A stretch of 64,000 nucleotides of DNA from Opisthocomus hoazin (lineage: Eukaryota; Chordata; Aves; Opisthocomiformes; Opisthocomidae). Positions 1 through 9,825 of this stretch are shown here, piece after piece. The stretch covers positions 4,030,001 through 4,094,000 of the forward strand of contig NC_134436.1 in the NCBI RefSeq assembly GCF_030867145.1. Reading direction: 5' to 3'. Both the position numbers and the translations under genes were made by a program. The notes beneath the pieces were generated by a model that did not search any database, was not told the DNA's origin, and was given only the letters and a program-made list of their open reading frames with translations. The first letter of the stretch is position 1. The number at the start of each line of letters is the position of its first letter.

Positions 1-2150
1 ACAAGACACCAGCCATGGAAGCAGCTCCCTTGCCAGGCTTGGGCTTGGAAGAAAATCCCCCCCTCTGAAGCAGGAGTGGAGACTTAGGTTTCCTGAGCTG
101 CCAGTAAAGTCTGTGTCCTACAGGGAGCCAGAACTGGCTCACCCAGAAGGTGAGCGGGACTGGACCCCCATGTCCTGAAAATGCTCAAAAGCAGATTATG
201 GCTACGGAGGGTCTGCTCGGAGCTGAGCTGGTGTTTCTGCCTCTGTCTATCCCAGGCAGAGGGGTTGGAGGATTTGTTCCTGTGTGTTGCTGGCCAAGAG
301 AATCAAGTGTACTCTGCCATTAGTGGCCCTTGAGTTGATCACTTCAGCTACATCTTCTCATCTACAGATCACCTGGAACTTCAGGAAAACTTTATTGACG
401 TACACTGGCTCCAGACCTGCCTGGTGCGAAAGGTCTACCTGCACCACTGCTGGGGAATATGAGGGTGCTGAGCAACTCGGGCACCTTGCAGGACAGAGCC
501 CACGGACTAGGTGTTCCAGCGGGAATGGAGCCACAGCATCCTTCAACATTCCATACCCACCTCTGGGCAAGGCATCTGTGAAAAGGGGTGGCTCCTTTAC
601 AAACACAGGACCTGTGGTACCTTGAAACTGATAGGAGGGATCATAAGAAACGTTATTACTGGATCTTCGAATCAAAACCAAGGGTCTCTGGGCAGCGGTC
701 TACCTCGCCTTGGTGACCACTTCACTACTGCACAGCATGGGTTGCCACAGATTGGGGCTTTCCAAAGCACATGATGGTTTTGATCAGTCTGGACCTCTGG
801 AGGTCCCTGGTGCATCCCTGCTCATAGCAGGGGCAGTAGATCAGGTTGCTCAGGAGGATCTCTAAGGATGGCAATTCCTGCTCCAGTCTGGTCCCTCTGC
901 CGGTGTTCTACCACCCTCACAGGGAAGATTTTTTTCCCTAATACCTAGTAAGAATTTCCCTGCTGGAGCTCGTGCTCTTAGCTTCTCATCGTGTCCCTGT
1001 GCGCCTCTGACAGGAGACTGGGCATGTTCCATGTTTTGCACCCCAGCACCCCCGGGCAGGCAGAGTGCCCCACCAGCCCTGATACACGCACCGAGAAGGC
1101 CACCACCCCCCTCAGGGCACTGTTTTTTCCTCGCAAGGGAAGGCAGAGAGCCAAAGCTTCAGGGGGGAAGGAGTACTGGTCAGGGCATCCAGCTGCACAG
1201 AGCTTTGAGGCTTCAAAGACTGAGCCCTCAGCGCCTGACCCTGTGCAAGCAACCCTGGACTGACTTAGCAGCCACGGGGTAAGCCTGCTCCCATCTTCAG
1301 TCAGGAGACACCCCCCCACCCCTCACTGTGGTTCCCCTCTTGGGCACTGCAAACTATAACTGCGCTCGCTTCGAGCAAGAAGGGAGCAGCAAACCCACAT
1401 GCACGGCTGGGCAGACGGCCTTGGGGAGCTGGGGGAAGGGATGTGTGCTCTGGCAGGGGCAGCTTTTCTTGCAGACTTTTGTGCTACCCCAGAATGCAGC
1501 AGGCGGGAAAACAGAGTGATGGTGGCGACTGGGCAAGGTTTGGTGCCTGCGGGCAGCTGGGTGATGGTCCCCAACCTTTTGCGCTTTCTGCATGGTTTTT
1601 CCAAGGCGGCTCAACCTGCGGTGTCTCCTGCTGCATCCCACCCTGATCTCTCTGGCTGGCCTTGCCAAGGCACATCAGTGCTGACCTGCGGCAACTGGCC
1701 ACCCGCCTGCCTGTGCCAAGACATCTCAGAGCAAACCCCTCACCCTGCTTGCAGCTTCCAGCGTCTTCCAAAAACAAGCTTCTAGCTGCATCCCGATTCC
1801 TTACCCCGAGAGAACAGGGCTGGCAGCTGATTTCTTGGAGTCACAAGAGCGGAATTAAAATCTACAGGATGTGAAGTGGGGTGTTACCTGGGGTGCTAGA
1901 CTGTCCCTGTGCCATCTCCCCCATCCTGCTGTCCGCCCTCCTCTACTATTTCCCCCCCCCCGAAAAAAGGCTCTTTTTTGGATCTCCCAGCCCTCTGCAA
2001 CACCCCCAGCCTGTGCCACTTCCTTCAGGAAAGAGATCCTGGTAACAAGCCTGTGCCCCCTTTCAAGCCCCCCACTTTTGACCTTGGTCCCCTGGAATCA
2101 TGGTGGCTGGGGGGGACAGGAACAGACCCCAAGATCTGAGGAGGTGAGAA
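1..2150. other. Intergenic sequence without a recognisable gene
   Basis: Only short overlapping open frames occur here on both strands. None has a recognisable domain, convincing codon bias or paired splice sites. The one identifiable element is a decayed CR1 piece near 785-905. The stretch precedes the CpG island of the first protocadherin gene and may contain distal regulatory DNA, but I see no specific element in it. Confidence 0.6.
785..905 (-). repeat. Decayed CR1-type LINE 3' fragment
   Basis: The + strand reads like the reverse complement of a CR1 3' end: a 'ggacctctggaggtccctgg' block, then a 'ctgctcatagcagggg' block, then 'caggttgctcaggaggatctc'. These correspond to the AGGTCCCT, CCTGCTNNNGCAGGG and GAGCAACCTG blocks of intact CR1 tails, such as the one at 20570-21378. 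It is short and diverged, with no coding capacity. Confidence 0.5.
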
Positions 2151-2159
2151 AAAGGAGCA

Positions 2160-4400
2160 GGGTGGGACTATCCCGTGACCTCCTTTAGGGGAGGGGAGGG
2201 ATGGGGGGACGGGATGGATCCCCCCCCCAGGGAAGCAGCGATGGAGAGCTGCGCGGGTGGGGGGGGGGTGGGGGGTGGGGCATCGTCGAGCAGAGCTGAA
2301 AAGGGGCAGGCAGGGCTGGGCTGGGGGGCCGGGGGGCCACGGATCCTGCCAGGAGCAGGGTGCACCCGGGAGGGGGGGGAATGAATGTTTTGATCTGAAT
2401 CAAACAAAAGGGTGAGAGTAGCTGCGAGGATTTCCCGGAACGCACTTGGTCGGAGACAGGGAAGGACTCGGGTGGGGGGGGGGAGAAACGAGACCCCCGA
2501 AAATCTCAGTGTCCAGTGTGCTGTACCCCCCAAATCCCCCCTGGCCTGAGCAGCCCTCGGGAGGCTCTTGGAGCAGCCCTCCCCCAGCCACCCCACCTCC
2601 GGGGTCCCAGCCCCGGGCAGGGCGGGGAGGGGGGGACAGATCGGGGCGGGGGGTGACAACTGCGGCGCCCGGGGTGGCTCTGGCGTGGGAGATGGTGCGG
2701 GGGACGGGCCCACCGTGACCAGCGCAGCCTGGGCTTCACTCACCGGGAGCCGTCCCGATCCCACCCGTCAGCGGCCCGAGCCCACGCGTGACCCAGCCGC
2801 GCCGCTCCTTCCACCACCTGCTCGCCCCGCGGTGCCACCCGGCCCTGCCCGTGCCTCTCCCTAACCGGCGGCCCCACGAACGCGGCACGTCCCGCGTGGG
2901 TCGCGCTGCGCTCGCAGGGACCAGATCCCCTTTCCCCAGCCCGACAAACCCCTCCAGCCCCGCCGCCTCCTCTTTCCTCCGGTCTCCCGGTCGCCCTTGG
3001 ATCCTGCTTCCCACGCGGGTCCCCGTGGGGAGCGGGGCGGGGGCCGGCTGGGGCCGGCGGTTCCCTTCCCACCGGGGACAGGGAGGCAGAGACAAAGGCG
3101 GTGAAATATCACTGCACGGCTAAAGCCGCTCCGAGCCCTTAACGAGATCGTTAGGGGATTATCCGCGCCCTGAGCGGCCGCGGGGCCGGTGGGGGGCGGC
3201 CGCCCCGTCCCGTTACCGAGCGCCCCGGGCACGGCGCCGGTGGGAGGCGGCGGGCGGAGCCGGCCGGGCGCGGCGGCGGCTGGAGACCGGTCTGCGGGGA
3301 GAACGGATCGGCCGGCGGCGGGACCGTGAACGGTACCGGGGCCGGAAGGGGAGGGGGGGGGTCGCAGGAGGTTCCGTCTGTCGCCCTCCGAGGGCCGGTG
3401 TGGACCCCAGGCTCGGTTCCGCGGGGGGCGGAAAGTTTGTGCCCGCGGGGGGAGCCGGCGGGGTTGGGGCGGGGGGCTCCGGCGGGATCGTGCCCCGAGA
3501 GCCCGAGGGGGCTGGCACTGAGGTGCCCGGGGTGGGGAGCGGGATTAGGGGCGCGGGGCTGTGGACAGGGGGGGTCGGGGGTGGGAGCAGGCAGGGAAGG
3601 AGGGGGGGGGTGTCTCTGAGGGGGGGGTCTCTCCGTGCCTCCGCGCGGATGGGCTCAGCTTTATCCAGAGCTGTAATCCCCCCTGCTCCGGTAATTAAAA
3701 ACTCCGCATTACAAGGAAAACGGTGTGCAGGGAAATGTAATCAAGTCCAGAGGGGCTTAACCATCTGGTGAAGGTTAGGACCGGCGCGGCGGGGGACGCG
3801 GCCGGGGGGACTTGGCAGCCGCCGCGATCAGGGCTCCGCTTCAGCTACCGCCGGGACGAGCGCAGCGTCGCCGGTGTAACACCGGTGCCCCGGGCAGCGA
3901 TCGGGCTCCCTGGAGCTCCCACCGCCGTTAACGGGACCTCCCTGGGGCTAGCCCCCTCCCCAGGTGCGTCCGGCGCGGGAGACCGACTCTCGTGTGGCAC
4001 CGGGGCCCGGACCGCATCCCCTCCCCGGGGCCAGCAGGGAAAGGGTTAAGCGGCCGCCGGTGGCCGCGGCTCGGCCCCCCCGGCTCCGGGCCGCCGCCGG
4101 GAGCCCGAAACTCTTTGGACGTGCGAGGGGGTACGCGGCGGCGCGGGTGGGACCTCGCATCTCCGGGAGGGCTGCGGGGCCATGGGGGCCAGGGCAGGCT
4201 CCGGGCGGGGGCAGCTCTTCCTCCTGTCCCCCCTCTTCCTCCTGCTGGCCGGGCCCCCCGCCCCGCGGCCGGCGGGCGGGCAGCTGCGCTACGCCGTGCC
4301 GGAGGAGCTGGAGCACGGAGCCTTCGTGGCCAACCTGGGCGAGGACCTGGGGCTGGACGTGTCCACCCTGTCGGCGCGGCGGTTCCGCATCGTGTCACGG
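2160..4400 (+). promoter_or_regulatory. CpG island / G-rich promoter region of the first protocadherin gene
   Basis: GC content and CpG density rise sharply from about 2600 and stay high into the coding exon that starts at 4182. Several long G-runs occur, for example 2257-2280, 3348-3362 and 3598-3628. This is the expected 5' end of a CpG-island gene. I see no TATA box at a convincing position. I also see no CSE/CTCF-like motif about 200 bp upstream of the ATG, unlike the three alpha exons of this window. Several C-type clustered protocadherins likewise lack the CSE, so this absence fits a C-type-like gene. Confidence 0.6.
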
Positions 4401-7400
4401 GCCGGGGCCAGGCAGCACCTGGAGGTGAACCTGGAGAACGGGATCCTCTTCGTGAACGAGCGAATTGACCGGGAGGAAGTGTGCGAGGCTGGGGGGACCT
4501 GTCTGCTCCACCTGCAGCTCCTCGTCGAGAGCCCGCTGGAGCTCTACCGTGTCGAGGTGGAGGTGCTGGACATTAATGACCACGCTCCCACCTTCCCCTG
4601 GCAAGAGTATGTGCTGGAGGTGGCTGAGTCCGCTGTGCTCGGTGCCCGCTTCCCTCTCGAGAGCGCTCAGGATCCTGATGTGGGTACCAACTCAGTGCAC
4701 ACCTACCAGCTCAGCCCCAACAGTTTCTTTTCGCTCGAGGTGCAGACGCGCAGTGATGCCAGCAAGTTTGCAGAGCTGGTGCTGGAGCGCGCCCTCGACC
4801 GCGAGCAGCAACGCGCACACCAAGTGCTGCTCACTGCTCTCGACGGCGGTGTCCCTGAGCGCTCAGGCACGGCTCACATCCTCATCACAGTGCTGGATGC
4901 CAACGACAACGTGCCTGCCTTTGACCAGCCCTCATACGGCGTGAGCCTTCCTGAGGATGCCCCTGCCGGCACCCTGGTCATCCAGCTCAATGCCACTGAC
5001 CTGGATGAGGGCCCCAACGGGGAGATCGAGTACTCTTTCAGTGGGCACGCACCACCACGCGTGCGGGAGCTCTTCTATGTGGAGCCCCGCAGTGGGCAGG
5101 TGCTGCTGAAGGGCCCTCTGGACTATGAGCGGGCAAACCTCCATGAGCTCTATGTGCAAGCCAAGGACCGTGGACCCTCAGCCGTGGCCGTGCACTGCCG
5201 GGTGCTTGTGCACCTCCTCGATGTGAATGACAATGCGCCAGAGGTGACCCTCACGTCTGTGTCCACGCCTGTGCTGGAAGATGCCCCACCAGGCACCGTC
5301 ATCGCTGTCATCAGTGTTCTGGACCGGGACTCTGGGGACAACGGGCGTGTGAGCTGTGAGGTCGGCCCTGATGTGCCCTTCGAGCTCCGCTCCTCCTTCC
5401 GCAACTACTACACACTGGTTACCACACAGGCGCTGGACCGGGAGGTTGTGCCTGAGTACAACATAAGCATCACAGCAAGGGACATGGGCTCCCCCGCCCT
5501 GCTGACCCACAGCACCCTCACCATCCCAGTGTCCGATGTGAACGACAACGCCCCACGCTTCCTCCAGCCCTCCTACAGTGTCTACGTGATGGAGAACAAT
5601 GCGCCAGGTGCCTCCATCTGCTCTGTCAGCGCGCTGGACCCTGACTGCCAACAGAATGCCTACCTGTCCTACTCCATTGCCGATGGGCACATCCATGGCA
5701 TGCCCGTAGGCACCTACGTGTCTATCAACTCAGACAGTGGGCACATGTATGCCCTGCGCTCCCTCGATTACGAGCAGATCCGCAGCTTCCAGATCCAGGT
5801 ACAAGCACAAGACGCGGGATTCCCCCCACTCAGCGCCAACGTCACCGTCCACATCTTTGTGCTGGACCAGAACGACAATGCTCCGGTCATCGTTTCCCCC
5901 ATGCCACGCAACGGCTCTGTGGCCACTGAGCTGGTGCCAAGATCAGCCGGGCCTGGCTACCTCGTGGGCACGGTGTCAGCAGTGGATGCGGATGCAGGAC
6001 TGAACTCCCGCCTCTCCTACCAGCTCCTCCAGGCCACTGACTTCACCCTCTTCAGCGTGGCACCAGATACGGGTGAGCTGCGCACCCTCCGCTCCTTTCT
6101 GGAGCAGGATGCAACCCGGCAGCGGCTGGTGGTGCAGGTGCGTGACGGTGGGCAGCCAGCTCTCTCAGCCACCGTGTCCCTCCTGCTTTCAGTGGTGGAG
6201 ACCATGCCTCAGACTCTCTCTGACTTCAGCGAGTTCAGCCTCCCCCCAGAGGCCTCCTCATCCTCCCCACTCACCCTCTACCTCCTTGTCTCCCTGGGCT
6301 CCATCTCCTTCACCTTTCTACTAGCCATCCTCATCCTCACAGCCATTCGGTGCCATGGAGTGCGGCGCTCCCGCCAAGGTGATGGCTGCTCACTGCCCCA
6401 CTGCCACTGCTGCCCCGGGTCCAGACCCTCCTCTGATGGCCTGAAGACATCCAACCTGACAGTGCAGCCCCCCGTGGGGACCACGGCTGCCACCTGTCCT
6501 GACATGCCTGGGGGTGGCCCCCCGGGCTACTGCTACAAGGTCTGCCTTGGTCCTGAGTCTGCCCAGAGTGACTTCATGTTCCTCAAACCCTGCAGCCCAC
6601 CCTGGAACAATGAGAAGGATCCCGGGAAGCGGTCCCATCCAGGCCAGCATCTCCAGGTCTCCAAGCAGGTAACGCCATGCCCGGTGGTGCTTACCAGTGC
6701 TAAATACTCCCCCACAGCCCCCTCCCTCAGCTTCTGCCATGAGAGAAACCAGGCACGGCTTTTCCCGGAGTGCCTTTGATCAGTGTGGGAATTAGGAGCC
6801 GCTGGGCAGCAGGAAGCTCTCCACCAAGCTTCCTGATGTGTTTAATTACCAGGGGAGCATCAGGCTCAGCTGAGGCAAGAGGAAATATCTTCCTGCTGCT
6901 TTTTGCCCCCATTGGGGTCAATGGATATGCTCCAGTGTCCCAGAGGGGTGGGATGATGGGAGTGGCATCTCCTTCGTGTGGGTGGGCAATTCATGCTGGG
7001 ACAGCCTGAGTGTCACTGCCACTCTGCTTCCCTTGTGCCAACTGGGATCTGCAGCGTCCCGCTGCTGCACCTGGGACTGGCCCGGGCCCCACTGGCAGCT
7101 CTCATATCCCTGGTTCTGGCACCAGGCCTGGCTGTGCTGGCGGTGAAGGAGTGGGGTCTTCGGGGTGGGATTTTGATGTCAACATTTGTTAGGTATTGAA
7201 ATGAGGAATGTCTAATTTTCCCGATGAAAGACTCTTTCTGAAACGCGATTACAAGGATGGAGAGTGATGAGGCGTCTAATCCACTTACGTCTGACTTTTA
7301 ATAAAACAGCCCTTCCAAGGAGAGCCCAAGACTCACTGCCAAGAGCCTCTCCCCGTGCATCTCCTTGCACCGCTGGACTCACTTCTCTAATACGTTAATG

Positions 7401-8608
7401 TGATTTTCCCCTAGTTGTTTGCAGCCCCCCTGGGACATAGGGTATGCAGCCAATTTCTGCACCTCTCACCCTTTGATGCCTGAGACCTGGGCTAAGTTAC
7501 CACTGCGCCTGCAAAAAAGGCTTTTTAAAATTAACAGAAATAAGAAAAGGCGCTCTCTTTCCCTGGAAGGACAAACCTTTGCAATTAAACTCCCAGAGAC
7601 AGAGAGCAAGCTGCAGATGACCCAAATGTCTCGGGAGGGTGGGGAAGGTCCAGAAGGGGACAGGCTGGTTCAACACTGCCTCAGTTTCCGTAAAATAGGA
7701 ACGTGGTGCTTGCTTCTCCACAAAAGACAAGATGGACTCCTGCATCCCTGGCTGCTGAAGCCTGGTGCTGGCAGGGCTGAGCTGATTAACAGAGGGTCCT
7801 GGGGCTGATTAGTAGAGGGCCCCAATAACCAGCCTTGCCCTCCCCTGTGTTTTCCAGATCAAGCAGCCCAACACGGACTGGCTGCCTCCAAGCACGCAGC
7901 GACCCGCCCTGAAGAGGTACCAAATACAGCCCTGTGGGAGTGGAGGGACCAGGTGGAAGGGGGATGTGGGGCCGGGGAGGTTATCTCTGATGCAGCTTTG
8001 AACTTGTCTCTTCTCCTTAGCTCCCAGAGCCTGGAGGATGTGGGGGAAGTCCGCAGAGCTCTCCAGAAGGAGCATGAGAGGCTGTGCACGCTGGTGACCC
8101 CTGTCTCTGGTTAGTATTGGGGTGCTGGGGCTGGGAACACCAGACCCTCTTGTCACAGTGGTGGGGACACATCCCTTTTCCTAGTAGAGGTAGAGTTTTG
8201 TGGGGTGGAAGGAGAGTCCAGGCTCCAGAAGGGAGGTTGGTGATACATGGCCACTGGCTTGCACCCTGGGACATGTATGCGACTGTCCCAGTGGGCTGTG
8301 GCTGTGATCTCCCCTGAGCCAGTCTCCCATTCATCTTTTCTTCAGAGTTTCAGAAGGCTTCGGCAGGTACCAACAGCACCTGGACACCACAATACAGCCC
8401 CTTGTACCCTGAACACATCCCAGCCCTGGATTATCAGCACAATGTCTACATCCCCGGCACCCCCACTCTGCTTTCCAGCAAAGATGGGCCGCTTTTCTTG
8501 GGCCGGGAGAACAAGAACAGCTTCTCCACCTTTGGCAAAAGGAAGAAGATGACAACTTACTGCGACATGCATGACAATGTGGTTATCAACAATGACCTGA
8601 AACAGTGA
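4182..8608 (+). CDS. Clustered-type protocadherin with its own private constant region (four exons, 965 aa)
   Basis: This is a neuronal-type adhesion receptor, a single-pass plasma-membrane protein with six cadherin repeats. Exons are 4182-6668, 7858-7916, 8021-8109 and 8346-8608; all introns are GT-AG and the joined frame is open to TGA at 8606. The ATG has a good Kozak context and opens a signal peptide (about residues 1-31, Leu-rich). EC1-EC6 follow, with calcium-linker motifs near residues 129 (DINDHAP), 238 (DANDNVP), 346 and 451 (DVNDNAP) and 561 (DQNDNAP). EC1 has the protocadherin Cys-X5-Cys. The TM is about residues 697-725. The EC sequence is closest in style to C-type clustered protocadherins (gammaC/alphaC2). 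The three short 3' exons mimic the alpha/gamma constant region but encode a different tail. No other variable exon sits in front of them in this window, so the gene stands alone. A Pcdh-delta-like class is my best guess for its identity; 'alpha-C2-like' or 'gamma-C5-like' is what automatic annotation might call it. Confidence 0.9.
6669..7857 (+). other. First intron of the private-constant protocadherin, with retained-intron stop
   Basis: The donor is 'aagcag|gtaacg' at 6668/6669 and the acceptor ends at 7857. If the intron is retained, translation continues for 36 codons to a stop at 6777-6779, giving an 865-aa form without the constant tail. The stretch at about 7195-7320 is AT-richer, non-repetitive and rich in homeodomain-like TAAT/ATTA and CGATTACA words. 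It looks like a conserved non-coding element, but I cannot test conservation. Confidence 0.6.
7858..7916 (+). CDS. Private constant exon 1 (59 nt)
   Basis: It is preceded by 'tgttttccag' and followed by a gtacc donor. It encodes IKQPNTDWLPPSTQRPALK plus two bases. The QPNTDW core matches the start of the first constant exon of the alpha (QPNPDW) and gamma (PPNTDW) classes, and the following QRP also occurs in gamma. It joins in phase 0 to the large exon that ends at 6668. Confidence 0.85.
8021..8109 (+). CDS. Private constant exon 2 (89 nt)
   Basis: The acceptor is 'ttctccttag' and the donor gttagt. The frame continues with the first base completing the Ser codon begun in the previous exon, and it encodes an acidic/basic helix-like stretch (LEDVGEVRRALQKEHERL). 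This segment does not resemble the alpha constant region. Its position and size match the second constant exon of clustered protocadherins. Confidence 0.8.
8346..8608 (+). CDS. Private constant exon 3 and stop (263 nt)
   Basis: The acceptor is 'tcttttcttcag'. It encodes the C-terminal tail. Two short motifs recall the known constant domains: a QHNVYIPGTP segment like the gamma RQNVYIPGS, and an FSTFGKRKK segment like the alpha FITFGKKEE. The lysine-rich end typical of both alpha and gamma is missing. Instead the protein continues with TTYCDMHDNVVINNDLKQ and stops at 8606-8608. This mixture suggests a paralogue that split early from both classes. Confidence 0.85.
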
Positions 8609-9239
8609 CCAGTGCTGGGCCTGGATGGCTCTGCCCAAGGCCCTGGGAATGACTCACATTATTTCAGCTGCTATGTCCACCTGCAGCACACAGCTCGATG
8701 TATGGACCACTCAGGACTTTGCAGGGCTGCTGAGACAGTGGCTCACCAGAGCATGGGGAAAGGATTTAAGGAACGGACTGAGAAGTGATAGGTATGGGCA
8801 GGGCGTGGGGGACACATTTCTCCCATCTCATCCTGCAGAGCTGTGTTGGCAGCAGGTGCTGTTGGGGGTCCATATGACCAGATTTAAGCAAACCTGCCTT
8901 GAGTTTACCCATTCCCACATCCCCTTAGGGACCGCCCATCTCTGTAAACATTGTCACTTCTTTGTCTTGTCTGGCTGTGTGAATATACTGAGCTGCATGC
9001 CTGTATTTGTGTCCCAGTAGGCATGGAAGATGTACGCAGACCAAACCCAGTTCAGTCGAGCCTGACCCTACATACTGGGGCAGTGACTGTTGCTCTGTCC
9101 CTGAGATCCAGTGGGATGTGTTACATGTCCAGAGCAGCCGTTGGTGTCTGGCCTCTCCAGGAAGGAAGTGCAAAACCCAACCATTATGAGTCCTTCCCTT
9201 CAAACCCTGACCAAATACTTGCAAGCCTGGAGACCCAAA

Positions 9240-9284
9240 GTCCAGGACACAGCTAGGGTCCAGGACACAGGGTCCAGGACACAG
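9240..9284 (+). repeat. Three near-tandem copies of a 13-bp motif
   Basis: The motif 'gtccaggacacag' occurs at 9240-9252, 9258-9270 and 9272-9284. It lies in the presumed 3' UTR and looks like local replication slippage. Confidence 0.9.
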
Positions 9285-9819
9285 CCAATCTTTGCTCTAG
9301 GAGCATCATGGGCTGGAGCACAGACAGGTGGGATGGCCAGAAGAGTGGTTAGCTTAAGCAGCTGAGATGCACAAGGTGAAGCCCTGATGGGTAACTCTCT
9401 AGCCCAAGGCAACATGATCTCAAAGAAAGACAGTTTCCAGCTGTTGGAGGGGCCCAAAAACAGGTGACAGCCCTCTTCCCTCCTCCTTCAGCCCTCACCT
9501 GGATCTCTGTTTTCCCCAATTCCTGAACGCCTGGGAGAATACCTACACTGGGGGCTGCACCTGCATAGGACAGACATCTCCCATTGCGCCCTGCTTCTCT
9601 TTGAGGACTTTTAGTTGGCTGTCAGGAGCCCTCACGGGCAGGACTCCAGCCCCAGGACAGTCTCTCCCCCTGCCCTGCTCACCCTACACCTGTCCACCCA
9701 GTCTGTCTGCAAGCACTGCCAATCGCTCCTGTCACGGAACAGTTCACTTCCAATCCATCTGTGCAGAACATGACAGCTCTTTCTAAACTGAGTTTGTTTC
9801 ACAATGTCTGATTTGTACC

Positions 9820-9825
9820 AATAAA
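9820..9825 (+). terminator. AATAAA poly(A) signal of the first gene
   Basis: A canonical AATAAA lies about 1.2 kb after the stop codon, in an AT-rich context (ttgtaccaataaattgt). It is the first canonical signal downstream of the CDS. Confidence 0.6.

Noticed and set aside
284-1874. Small open frames in the first 2 kb as an upstream gene
   Set aside because: All are short, overlap on both strands, and have no domain, codon bias or paired splice sites.
6669-6779. C-terminal 36 residues following the donor of the first gene taken as the normal protein end
   Set aside because: A perfect phase-0 donor at 6668 and three in-frame downstream exons with protocadherin constant motifs show that the main product is spliced. 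The read-through is at most a minor isoform.
9240-9284. Possible CRISPR-like or satellite array
   Set aside because: Only three 13-bp copies without regular spacers in a vertebrate 3' UTR; simple slippage.
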